From Tetrahymena thermophila SB210 (lineage: Eukaryota > Ciliophora > Oligohymenophorea > Hymenostomatida > Tetrahymenidae), in the NCBI RefSeq assembly GCF_000189635.1, contig NW_002476559.1, forward strand, positions 496,001 to 560,000: a stretch of 64,000 bases of DNA. The letters run 5' to 3'. Made by a program: the position numbers and the translations under genes. The stretch's first letter is position 1. Every line of letters starts with the position of its first letter. This document shows positions 12,601 to 24,624 of the stretch, piece by piece. The notes under the pieces are model-generated. The model searched no databases. It was given only the letters and a program-made list of their open reading frames with translations, and was not told the origin of the DNA.

Positions 12601-14051
12601 TAACTAAATAAAATGAAACAAGATGGATAGCCATTTAACACTTAATAGAAAAAGAGAAATAAAGAGCTATAAAATAAAGTAAATAAATAAATAATTAATT
12701 AAATAGGTATCAAATATTTATTTATTAATTAATTAAAAACAAAAAATAGTATTCTTAGAAATTCTAGAATGAAGTCTTCAAAACATTAGCCTCATTAATA
12801 TCATTAATAGTAAGAAATTAATTTTTAAAATAATTTATTTTAAGCTAACAAATTTTATGAATAAATGAATAGAGCTGCTTTATATTTATCATAGTTATGG
12901 CTACTATCATCTTAAATCTACTTGATTAAACTTATTTGATTCATATTGGAGTTTAAAAATTAAGTTCAGGCTTTAAAATATATATGTTAACTATGATTGG
13001 TCTTAACTATGGTAGCTTCGCTATTAGTTTAGTTATTCACTTTTTCTTTTAACCTTTCATTGCTTGGAATATATTTATCTCCTTCATGTCATATTGGATA
13101 TATTCACCAATTTACAATCACATCTTATTGATATTTTCTTTCTGTAACATTGATGACGTCACTTGGGGAACTAAGGGACTTACAGATAGTAAATAAAATG
13201 AAAAATAAAAGAGTGAAAAGATCAAATTTGTAGGCAGCTGGATATTTTGGAATGCATTCTTGTTAACCGTTTTGTTAACAGCTAACTCTATCTCATCAAA
13301 TACACCTTATGTTATCATGATTTTAGGAGGATTTGGCACAATTTACTCCTTTATAAAAACTTTCCGTAATAATTATCAAATTCTACTTAAATAATTTTTT
13401 TATATTTATTTATTTAATACAAAAACAGTTGGCATACTTCATTATCTTAAATACTTCTTAATAGATAATATATTTATTTGCTGTAAATTAAGAAAGAACA
13501 GAAGTATTTATAGTTCAATTACTGACTAAATTAATCATTTCTTTGACAATGCTAGAAGATAATAGATCATATCTAGTTACCACCCTGTACAACAAGTTGA
13601 AGATTATTTAGAAAATAGTAGAGTAAATTAACTAGATTTAAGTGACTCTTTATAAAACTTAGATAGGAATGACACCTAGTATAACATCAATTAAGTTCCT
13701 TCCTTAAATAATATATAAAGTAGTTCCTAATAAGAAAGTGATAATCTCCTTTTCAATTAATAAAAATAAAAGAATGCCACAACACTAGAACCAATTATCG
13801 AATAAGATGACCATCATAAAGAAATGGAAATACCTTCGCATAAAAAGAATATGTTCATATAATCAAAAGAAATAAACATAGAAATGGATTAAATTGGATT
13901 AAATAAATTATAAAGCGGTAGTGCTGGTGGTTAATTATAATATTAATTATCAAACGAATATTTAAATTCACCATAATAAAATAAAGATACTGATGAAAAG
14001 AAAAATATATAAATTCCATAATAGAGTATTGTAAAATCAAGTAAAAAATGA
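9677..14051 (+). CDS. chitin synthase (family 2 glycosyltransferase, membrane)
   Basis: Nine exons (9677-9996, 10256-10910, 10973-11550, 11611-11787, 11883-12329, 12471-12678, 12750-12809, 12873-13365, 13429-14051) give 1186 residues. It polymerises UDP-GlcNAc into chitin across a membrane. Family motifs appear in order: 'MLICVTMYGEPKDF', 'VVVIFQDG', 'SSHLWFFEGF', 'LVDVGT' (Asp321 region), 'GGVCGFMG' at about 345, 'QNYEY', 'LPGAWSAYRY', 'AEDRILC' (about 559-565) and 'QRRRW' (600-604). Membrane helices follow from about 630, then 'DDVTWGTKG', typical of the family, then more helices and a hydrophilic Gln/Asn-rich tail. The chitin synthase 'GEI' after GGVC is replaced by 'GFM'. About 130 residues, charged and then strongly hydrophobic, are inserted between that motif and 'QNYEY'. 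Intron 1 (259 nt) holds ATCT/AATC repeats; intron 8 is the least certain. In ciliates chitin is known from loricae and cyst walls. Confidence 0.9.
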
Positions 14052-15803
14052 TTCATTAATTGATTATAAAGACATTTATGATCAATTCTTAAGCAAACTA
14101 TTAAAATCTGACATTAAATTAAATGAATGTTAGTTAGTTAGTTCATTCAATTTTATTTTTTAAATTAACTTTAATTATTAATTAATTTCTGATGTGTAAA
14201 TAAATATTCTTTTAATATTTTATTCATATTAATCTTCTGCTACTTACCTTGATATTTATCTTCTACCTTTTGATTTATTTATTTATTATCTTAGCTTCAA
14301 AAAACTAACTTACCAAAGAATAAAATACCAACTACAAAATTATTTTTGAGTATTTTTTATTAATTAATTTTTATACATTGACGGTTTTAATTGGAAATAA
14401 ATTATATTTAAACGATTTCAATATTATATACTATAAATTAAAAATGATATTTTATATTAGAATACAATCTATAATTAATTATTTTATTTATTTATTTATT
14501 TATTTATTTTATCCTTTAATTTAGATTGTTAAAAATGGAGTTAGGAAAAGATAAACTAAACTAAAATTATTTTAAAATTATTCCTTTAGAACTATGAAAT
14601 CAATTTAAAAATAAGATGGTATTAAAGAATAAATTCATATTGATTAAATTACAATTATCAAAGATAATCTTAAGCTATTTTTAAAAATAATAAATCATTT
14701 TAAAGTTTATTCCTTTAAAGAATGTATAATTTCTATGGTTAAATAATACAAAATTTAACAGTTTTAATATTTTTTATTCAAACGGTTTAAAATATTAATT
14801 TTAATTAATTTATACTGCTTAAGATTATATACTTATAACAACAATATATTGTAAATACTGTTAATTCTTATTAAATTAAAATAGAAAATATAAGTCAAAG
14901 CAAATTTAATTTCTTGGATGTAAGACAAAAAGAATTTGATAAAATTAAAATGTGAATTAATTGTTAATCTAAATACACGCTAGTAAACTGATATAGTATA
15001 AATTAAGCTAGCTAGATAGATACATAGATAAATAAATAAATATTCATCAGACTTGAAAAAAATCTATCTATTGAAAATATATAAAAAATATAAAATGTTT
15101 AATATAATTACAGTATTTACTAAATATTTGCTATTTCTATTGTTATTAGAAATTAATTTAATAAAAATAATCTTACTTTATTTATTTTATAGTAAATCTA
15201 CCTTAAAGTTAATAAATGATATATATTATTATTTTTGTAAAATTCATATTCAAACAAACTAAAAATTTTCTAATCAATTTTATTTTTTTAAAAAAGATTC
15301 TTATAAATTAATTAAAAAAAGATTTTTATTTAAAGTAGATTTTTTTAGAATAAATTTTAAAATTTGGGAATTTGTTTTTATAATTTTAATCCATTCTAGC
15401 TTTTATTATTTTTTATGTTTTTGAGTAGCATGAGCTTTGCAGAATTATTTATACATTCATGTACTTGTTTGTTTGCTTGCTTTGAATCTTAAAATCAAAA
15501 TAGAATTTTAATCAATAAATAGATAGAATAAAATGCATTTCCCAGCAAAAAATGTATTCATATTTTAATGAATTTATGGCGAAATAGAAAATGATAAATA
15601 TTTATTTATATTTTGCTTGCTTTCTTTGATGGACGGACTTAATGGAATTTTACTTTAGCTATTGATATTTGTTTGATAAAAAGATTAATAAATATTATTT
15701 ATTATTGCAATAAAAACTGAAACTTGGAAATTCTGTAACAAATAAATAAATAAATCAATCAATCAATCAATTAATATCAATAAAAATCAATAGTTAAAGC
15801 AAA
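14052..15803. other. AT-rich spacer
   Basis: About 1.75 kb without a supported gene. It holds an ATTT run at 14480-14509 and an AAAT-to-AATC microsatellite at 15742-15775. The short frame at 15053-15262 is Leu/Ile-rich low-complexity sequence and was discarded. Confidence 0.6.
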
Positions 15804-18800
15804 ATGTCTGATACTGAAAACCAACCCGAAGATTAGCAATTATATGAATAAGAAGAGCAGGATGATGATGAAGGTGTAGTTATAGAAAATCATTCAGCTC
15901 AGAACTCTTCCCAGCATTAAAAGTATTTTCATCACATAAAAATTGACCAGATTAATTGAGTTTTGTTTTAAAAATAATAGCAATTCTTAAGAAGAAAATA
16001 GGCGCTACCAAGAACATCTTGAAGAAAAAGATGAAGAGAATAATATAGAAGATTTTATTCCTGATATTGATTAAAATGAAGAATAAGAAGAGAAAGTTGT
16101 TAGAGCTTAGAATTAACCCGTGAAATCTCTTACTTCTTTCGGTAGTTAAAAGTTGAAGCAATAAGCAAGCAATCCAAGTTAAAACGATTAAGCCAAAGAA
16201 GTTTAAAGATAACCTAGTGCTTAAGAGGAGATGCAAAGCAGTTAGCAACAAGGGATATAGCAAAGCTAGCAAATTTAGAGATAAACATCCAACCATTAAC
16301 AGAAATTATAGGAAGAATAGTAAAATTACTAACAATAGTAATAAAAGCAATAGATTTAAAGATCTTAGTCATAGTAAGACTAAATATTGTTCTCTTAATT
16401 TTTGAATGAAATTTTAGATTAATACAGAACTGTTTAACGCGCTTTTAAAGCTATTGACAGACACAATAAAGGATTTATTGAATTGAATGACTTAGCAATC
16501 GAGATAGCTGCACGTTTCGGAATTGAAAATGAATCTTAATAAAAGGAAATTTTTGTAAAACTTGGTCATGGCAACTCTCGTATAAACCGCGAGCTATTTG
16601 AAGAGGCATTCCATGACATTGTTTAAGATAGATAGATTCAGTAGCAACAGTTATTTTCATCTATGAATGTTGTTACATAGAGCTATGATCCTACACATTC
16701 TCCTTTCAAGGACAAGCAAGAAAGAGAAGAAATTATAAATATTTTTGCTAGCAATAAGAATGTGAATTTAGATGAAGCAAATAAAGTAGAGCACTTTACT
16801 GAAGACAGTATGTATGCTCCAGTAATTCGTCGTCTTCGTTAGCAACCAAATTTTAATGAATTTGTTCGTTCCTATAATAACCTTTAATTCCCTAAGCTTA
16901 ATTAATAAAAACAAAAAGGAGAAGTTTCATATTAGCCTTTTTCATAGTTGCACTCTCTTCCATTTAATGCAAACGCCGCATCTATTTCACAGCAACAATT
17001 TTTAATGAGACATGAATTATTCTAAAATACTTCTTCATCTCGCAATTACAGAGGAGCTTAGAGTCTCTTAGATGAATACAGACAGTCTGCCCCACAAAAT
17101 TAAAATTTTGCTCAAAACAGCGGAAGTCCCCTAAGATAGCTAAAAATCTCTACTCATACATTCTCTCCAAACAGGTATTATAAGATTTTAGATAGTCCTA
17201 AAGAGTTTGCCTTTGAAAGAAAGTTTAACAGCAACAACAATAATTATCAAACTTTAGGGTAAGCCCCTCAAAACCCATAGATTAGAGTAAATCCTGGCGG
17301 TAGACGCTTCTTGAGTCCTCAATATGCACGTAGACCCAACTAAACATTCTTAGGATTTGAATTTGGAACATAAAACTATTAATCCTAACTATTTGGAAAC
17401 TAAATGAAATAGAGTTAAGGAAATTTCATGTATAAACCAAAAAGAAATAATTTGAGCAACTCGAAGTTATTCGCTTCATAAGGTAATTTATAATAGAAAA
17501 TACAAACAAACCAAATAAAATTACAAACAAAAAATTTAGAAATATTCTTAATAATTGCATATTCAATTTTTGCAAAATCTTATTTCTTTAATCTAGAAAA
17601 TAACAATCAATAATTTTCCAGCTAAACAAACAAAAAGCAAAGAACAAAAGAAAGAAAGATCAGCGAAAATAAAATTTATTGCAAAATAAACAAAATTTTT
17701 TGAAATAAATAAATAGATAAATAAGATAGATAGATCAATAAATCTATTCAATATTCTTTAGCTTTTATTTATCAAGCAAATCAATTTTATTTTTTTTAAT
17801 AAAAATATTATCCTGTTCTGATAAAAATAAACAAAAAGAAATAATTTAATCATTCGAATCTTAAATCTGATTGAACCACCATTTTAAGCTGACAAATTTT
17901 TAAAACCTATAAACTATTTAGAATAAAAAAGTATTTAAAAAAACGAGATGAAAAAAGAAACAAAAAATTCATTAAAAAATTAATTTAGTATTAAGCACTT
18001 TTATTTATGAGATTTAAATAAAAAAAATAAACAAATTAAAAATCAAACAAACTATTTTAAATTTTCAAATTTCATTTAAATTGAGAATTAGAAAAATTCT
18101 AAATAAGTTTAAAAGTATATTTTGAGAAAAAATCTAGTTGATTTGAAATTTAATAAAATAAAATATTAAATATATCATCAAAAATAAATAAATAAATAAT
18201 GAGAAATTAATTAAGTTTTTTATTAGCTTATTACACAATTTAACTTTGATTATTTTTGTTATAAAAAAAATATTTTTTTAATATATTTGTTTAATAAAAT
18301 AAATTTATAGAAATCAATTTAAATAAAGACACAGATTTCCTTCATAGAAGTACTTATCTAGCTTCTCCCAAACAATCAGCATAAACTTATGGAAGCGGAA
18401 ATCCTCTCTTCTAGAGCTTGAGTTTTGGAGGCAATATGCAATAATATAATAATAACATATTTAGCGGAATAGATAACCCCTTAAATCAGAATGCTATGTC
18501 TTAGAGTGCTTATGCAGGATAAAGGATTGATTTGAGATTATCACCAAACTAAAATCGTTTAGGCAAGCTAAAAAGAAATGTTAACTTGGGATTGGAAAAC
18601 ATTTCATAATTAAATAGACAAAATAGACTTGATGTTCCAAGCAATTTGAATTAGACAACCAGTTTTAATAGTGCTCCTAGAAATATTAAAGATCAACTTA
18701 ATTAATATCTTTCATAATTAGGCTCAAGTAATTACAGTATCAATACTAAGGCCTAACCCTCTCCATAACGTTACAGACCTAACAATTCTAAAAACTCCAA

Positions 18801-19161
18801 AACAACAGCTGCTTATCCTCTTGATGACGAAACTGATAGATTTGGTGACATATTATCTCGTCTTGGAGGCACAGGATAAGGAAGATCCAATAATAGATCT
18901 CTAGAGAGAAGAAGAAATAATAGAAATTTTAATCTTGACATATTGGGAGGAACAATGAGCGGAGGAGCTAATGCTAGTCCTTTCAAAAAATCCTAAAGTC
19001 CTACACAATTTAATTTATCTCCTTCAGGTCCAAAAGGTGGTGTTGTTGGTTAAATGTAGCGTGTTAAACAAATTTAAGCTTCCCTCAGAGCTTTACCTAA
19101 CAAGTAAAAAGTGAAATTCTCAAGACCTTCTAATTCTAAAAATAATAATTACTACAATTGA
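15804..19161 (+). CDS. Asn/Gln-rich protein with degenerate EF-hands
   Basis: Exons 15804-15922, 15981-17482 and 18311-19161 join in frame to 823 residues. The N-terminus (1-180) is acidic and Gln-rich. At about 185-265 lies a helical segment resembling an EF-hand pair: 'FKAIDRHNKGFIELNDLAIE' has the spacing of a calcium loop, but an Asp replaces the final Glu and liganding side chains are poor, so calcium binding is doubtful. The rest is low-complexity, rich in Asn, Ser, Gln, Arg and 'SP' pairs, with repeated FG/GF and 'SPxR' patterns. No membrane segment. The second intron would be 828 nt, far above the local norm. The split could instead mean two genes, but the part after it has no Met before the codons around 18434, so one gene is preferred. 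Function unknown. Confidence 0.7.
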
Positions 19162-20644
19162 AATAAATGATTGATTGATAATTTAACTAACTAACAACCA
19201 AACCAACAAACTAACTAACTAACTATTTTTGTAAAGAATAAATAGTCTAGTAAGTTTTTAAAATAACCAATAAATTTACTTATATATTTTCCCAAATAAT
19301 TATAGAAATTCAGTAATATTTTTTAAATTTAATTTATTTACAGTGTGTTTTGATTAATTCTATTTTGTTCAGACTTATTTCCTTTAAATTTAGAGAAAAT
19401 ATTTTTACAATAAAAATTGTATGCTTTTTACTCAATCAAATCTGTGATGAAAATAATAAATTGAAATTAAAAATTTTATATTAATAAAATAATCTAAAAC
19501 TTAAAAATAAATTGCTAAATATCAAAAATAGAAGTATAATAAAAATCAAAATTGTAAAAATAAAGTAAATAATTTTATAATTATTTCGTTTTCATACCAA
19601 TTACAAAACTTTTTATGAATTGTATTTAAACAAATGCTAGTTATGTTTACATCTTCAAATATTATAAATTTAATTCATTATTTTCGAGAATAAAATTTGT
19701 CAAAATAAAGTTAATGAAAATAAATAAATAAATCTTTTTATTAACATTAATTACAAAAATAATTTTTATCTGTTTAAATATATTCATTCTTTTTATGCTT
19801 ATTTATCTCATAAATTATAAATTTAATTATATTCAAAAACAAAAACTGTCAAAATATATAATCATATCTTATTATTTACTTCATTTTTGAATAAAAATTA
19901 ATTTTTATAGGTTTAAGTATATTCTTTTTAACTAATATATCTTTATAAATAAAACAAAAATATATTTAATTATTATTCCAAAAACAAATATTATTAATAT
20001 AAGATATTATATTTTTTTATTTACTTCATTTTCATTTCAATAAATAAAATACTTTTTTATCTATTCAAAGATATTCATGCTTGTTATAATTATACTTCCA
20101 TTTTATTATTTTTAATAACAAAAATTGTCAAAATAAAGATAATAATAATAAATTATATATTTTATTTATTTGATTTTCATTTAAAATTCAAAACAGCTTT
20201 TATTAATTCTATTAGATAAATTAGGTTTTTAGTTGAGCAAGATAAATGATTGAAAAAACATATAGAAATTGTAATAAAATTAAAAAAATATATAACTGAA
20301 TGAAAGTAAAATGTTTAAGTAATTGATTTTAAAAGATATAATAAATATTTAGGAAAATTACTGATTAATATTTAGGAAATAAACTTAATTTAATAATTTA
20401 TTTATTTATTTATAAAAATCCTTAAAAATTTAAAATAAACTAATTTAGTTGAGTTATTCTTCCAATCAACTAGACAGGCAATTAGTTGATTAGGCATTTA
20501 TTTAGGTATTCATTTTATGAATTAAGGTATGTATTTATTTATTTATTATAAAATTTATTAGCAGGAAAATTTGTAGATTTAAATTAATTTTCATTTTTGT
20601 ATATTCTAAAATTTGGATTTAAGACCGATTACTTTATTTATATA
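19162..20644. other. AT-rich spacer between convergent genes
   Basis: No open frame with coding composition. It starts with an AACT/AACC microsatellite at 19183-19225 next to the upstream stop. The remainder is A/T-rich with AAAT runs. Confidence 0.6.
19183..19225. repeat. AACT/AACC microsatellite
   Basis: Imperfect run of AACT and AACC units just downstream of a stop codon. Confidence 0.65.
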
Positions 20645-23600
20645 TCAATTTTAAAATTCTTCAGGGCTTTCCATATCTTCTTTTTCAAGAGAGTCAATAG
20701 CCTACTCAAACTCAATAAATGTATTGAATTCCTGCAAATTAAATATGCGGGATATCTTTTTAAATACTCTATTGGCGATAGTGCATTCTAGCAATTTGTC
20801 GCTTAAGACACTTACTGCATCTATCTTATGCTATACGTTAAGCATTTGGCATATTTATTATTCAAATTAATCATTTTATGAACTCTTCAAATGCATGTAC
20901 TCTTCCATGATCTATTTTAGCCATTTCCAACTTTACTTTAGGGTAGGTAAATTATTTCCGTTTGGATTGTTTTTAGCAAAGAAATCTTTAGGATGACATG
21001 CTACTACCATTTGGATTATACAGTCAGTGAATTTGGTTAGGTTTTTATTTATATCTTTCATTTCTGCAATTATTCTAGGAAGAGTTTCTATTTATTCATG
21101 CCTCAAAATACCACATATCTCCCAGACCACTCTCTTCTCATTTAAATCTTTCTCTGAACTATTTCTGCTGATTGGCTAGTTTTGAATATAAGGTAACTTC
21201 TTATTCTATAAATTAAATTCGCTTGTATTATAAGTGTTATTAAGTTAGTTCTATAAGTAACTATTTTGAATTGGATCATTCATAAAATTGTAATTATTTT
21301 CATTATTATTGCTGTTAATAGAAACACCTTGATAATTTAAAATATTTGGTGTGGACATAGCATTTGGCTATTTTGACAAGGTATTTTTTACTGTATTTTA
21401 ATTGTTAATTTAATTTTAATATACATTAAAATTAGGATTTTGTATACTGTTTTGATTAATACTATTGAAATTGTTGGCATTTGGGAACATTTGTTGATAT
21501 TACTTTAATTTATTTTTAAGCTCTTAGATTTGAATATGGCTCTTATAGTGTATGTCTTGAATTTTCAGGTTTAGCTTAGACTCATATTCTTTATTTAAAT
21601 CAAACTTAAGTTGCTCAAATTTACGGGAAGTCTCTGATCCTCTTTGCTCCAAAAGGTTATTGAGTTCATCGATCTTTTATGATGAAGAGTCTTTTTCTTA
21701 TAATAAAATCTTGATATCCTCAAGTTGCTATGAATTTATCTTGCTTAATTCCTCATTTTCTTGTCTCAGTATTTCGAGTTTATAGTTTAGCTCGTGAACT
21801 TTAGATTGATAGTCGTAGTTTTCTGATTGGAGCTTATGACTTTGCATTAATTTTCTGTTTTACAGTGAAAGAATTTCGATTTCGTTAGTCATTCTATACT
21901 TTAGATCTTTTTAATCTTGCACTATTCTATGACTCTCTTAGATTAAGCTGCGATTTTCTTCATTTAAAATTTTATTGTCCTTACGCAGTTTGTCAATAAT
22001 CTCATTAAGATTATCGACTTACCTGTAGAGTTCATCTTCAATAGGATTTAATTTAGATATTTATTCGTTATTTTTCTTATCATAAAATCTCCTTTTAATG
22101 TCCTCCACTTCTTTATCGTGGCTATACTTTAAAGCGCTGTATATTTCAATATCATCCTAAGCATTATTTTTAACATCATTTTCTATATTAGCTCTCTTTC
22201 TTTCAGGAACACTTATTTCCATATTTTCTTATTGCAACTCGTATTGTTGCTCTTCCTACTCATAATAAACTTATTATTCTTCTTATTCTTTTTAATTATC
22301 TTAAATATCGCAAATTTAAATTTAAGAAGTTGAATTTTGATTGCTTTGTAGAGAGTCACGAACTTACTATCTTAAACCTACATTTTCTTTTTTTAAATTA
22401 ATGACATGATCTTATTGTTTTTCTAGTGCTTGCTAAAGTTGCACAGTAAAGTTCTTCATTTATTCTAGCATCTAGTCTTTCTCTTTAAGTTTTTCTTGAT
22501 ATTCCTAATACTTCTAATCAGAGTTAAGATCATAATTTTCAGACTGTTTCTTAATTTATTTGTTGTTATTTAATAAATTTGGCTATAACTATCTATCATA
22601 ATCCTAATCTTAATCATTATCTACTCCTACTTTATTGCTCAGCTTTCGATTAAAATTCTTGTTTTATTCAAAGTTATTTTGATATGGTTCCCCTTCATCT
22701 TGTCTTTTCCTTCCTCCAAAGTCTTAATTTTAAATATTTCTTTCTTACTTCTAAAAAGGATTGTCTGAAAACTGCATATTTTATTGTTTTTGAGCTGGTT
22801 AATAAGGAACATATTTTATTGACTAAACAGGCTTGACATTATCAATAACGTTTTATTGCTGTTATTGTTCTAGAACAGCAAGAGAATCATTACTTCTTTT
22901 TTAAAGCAACCTGTGTTTTTGTTAATAAGAATTATAATTTTAAAGTCCGCTATTTGTGCTTTCTTTTAAGTTTTTATCAGGAGAACTTCCTTTAGAATAA
23001 TCGTAAGATTAATCTTTACTGTCGAGAAACTGTTGATTACCTTCTTCAATAATTAGCTCCTCTAAATTGCATTCTTTGATTTAGCTTATTTAAACATCTT
23101 CATTTTGATTTTCTATATCTTCAAATGATTTTCTATCGTAACTTCTTTATCCTTTTCCTTACTGTACTTAATTGCGAAATTCGTCTCCAAATTAAGGCAA
23201 TTCTTGCTAATCAGGTGAAACCATTTATTTTTAATTTCTATTATAATTGCTATTCTATCTACTCCTAGGTTCTCCTTAGTTTATTTATTCTTTTACTAAT
23301 TGCTACTACTACTACTACTACTGCAAAAGATTTACTTATTCTTCAATTGAGCCCTGACCACTGTTTCTACTTTACTATCTTAATGGTCTTTATTGTTATT
23401 GTTTGAAAACCTCATCAACAACCTCTATGTTATCAAACTGCTACTGCTGACCCTCAAATTCAGTGTCTTCTGCTTGCTCATTTTGAGTTTGGCTAATTAA
23501 TTCGTCAGGTTAGTATGTCAAATTATCATCTCCTTCATAAGAAATTTAAACTTCCTTTTCAGGAGAGGGACTTAACTAATTATATAAATCGAGCTAGTTG

Positions 23601-23818
23601 TTTTAATTTCGTATCAACTAATCTTTAAAGTAAGAATCTGCTTCCAACTACTACTGCTACTATTAAAGTAAGTTGTGTGAATTTTATCTTAAATATTACT
23701 ACTGTAGATTGTTATCATTATTCAAAATTTCCTTGTAATCTGAAGGATTTTCCTCTTAATGCTAAGATATTTCATCCCTACTTCCCTTACTCCTAATTCT
23801 TCTGTCGAATTAATCCAT
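20645..23818 (-). CDS. Gln-rich coiled-coil protein, CEP70-like C-terminus
   Basis: A single intronless frame of 1058 codons (1057 residues) from ATG 23818-23816 to TGA 20647-20645. The first ~430 residues are disordered and Gln/Asn/Asp-rich, including a poly-Gln tract encoded mostly by TAG (+ strand 23305-23326). A long coiled coil runs from about 430 to 780. After an Asn-rich linker, residues ~880-1057 form a helical domain: 'VWEICGILRHEQIETLP', 'MKDINKNLTKF', 'QICQMLNV' and a terminal 'FNTFIEFEQAIDSL'. From family knowledge its spacing resembles the C-terminal domain of CEP70, a centrosome and basal-body protein. That match rests on memory and needs a profile search. The frame stays open upstream to about 23900 ('ELEREVNFIYQ'), but no earlier ATG exists, so 23818 is taken as the start. 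If correct, it acts at basal bodies. Confidence 0.75.
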
Positions 23819-24624
23819 TTCAATATAATTAGTTTGTGAACTAGCTAGCTGATAGATAAAATTAACCTCTCTTTCTAATTCTTACTTAAAAATAATTGTT
23901 TAAATTTTTTTTAGTTATTAAATTATAAGAAGCTTTTTTTATTGACTGTATTTATTAATGTAATACTTAAGATTTTAGAACTAAGCAATCTACTTAAAAA
24001 GCAATTAACTCAGCACAAGATAAATTGATTCAATATGCTAAAGCAATAGTAATTAAATCAATAAGTTTTAAGTTCATTAATTGATAAATGACCAAATAAA
24101 TTAATAAAACACAAAAAACTTTTAAATTCAAAATACAACACAGAAAATTGGATTTAAATCCAAGCATAAATTTTAAAGAAATATATTTATTTATTAATTT
24201 ATTTATTCATTCATTCATCCATTCATTTTTTATTTATTTATATATTTTTAGTGTTTTTTATTTAGATGGATCTTTTAAATGATCAGCATAATTTTCAATT
24301 TATTTATTAATGAATTTTTTCTGTTTGGGAAATTTGAATTTCTATTTTAAACCAAATATTTATTGGTGATAAATTTTATGTTTTTTTTTGTATTTTTTTG
24401 CAAAAATATTTTTAAATTCAAAAAAAGACAACAGTAAATAAATGTTCCACCAAATATTTTAACAGTAATTAACTTTAAAGATTTTATTTTAAAATAAAAT
24501 AAATTTTAATAATTTTAATAAATAATTAATATAAAATTGAACTCTATTTTATTATAAATTAAAGGAAAAATAAAATATTTTAAGACTAAATAAAATTTGT
24601 TTGTTTGTTTGAATAAATTTTCAT
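23819..24624. other. spacer between two minus-strand coiled-coil genes
   Basis: Holds the promoter of the CEP70-like gene and the 3' end of the next one. ATTT/ATTC runs at 24186-24245. The 80 nt just before the start codon are open in the same frame and may be an unrecognised 5' exon. Confidence 0.5.

Noticed and set aside
15053-15262. 69-codon hydrophobic plus-strand frame
   Set aside because: Looks like a membrane peptide only because the DNA is T-rich; no start context or downstream continuation.
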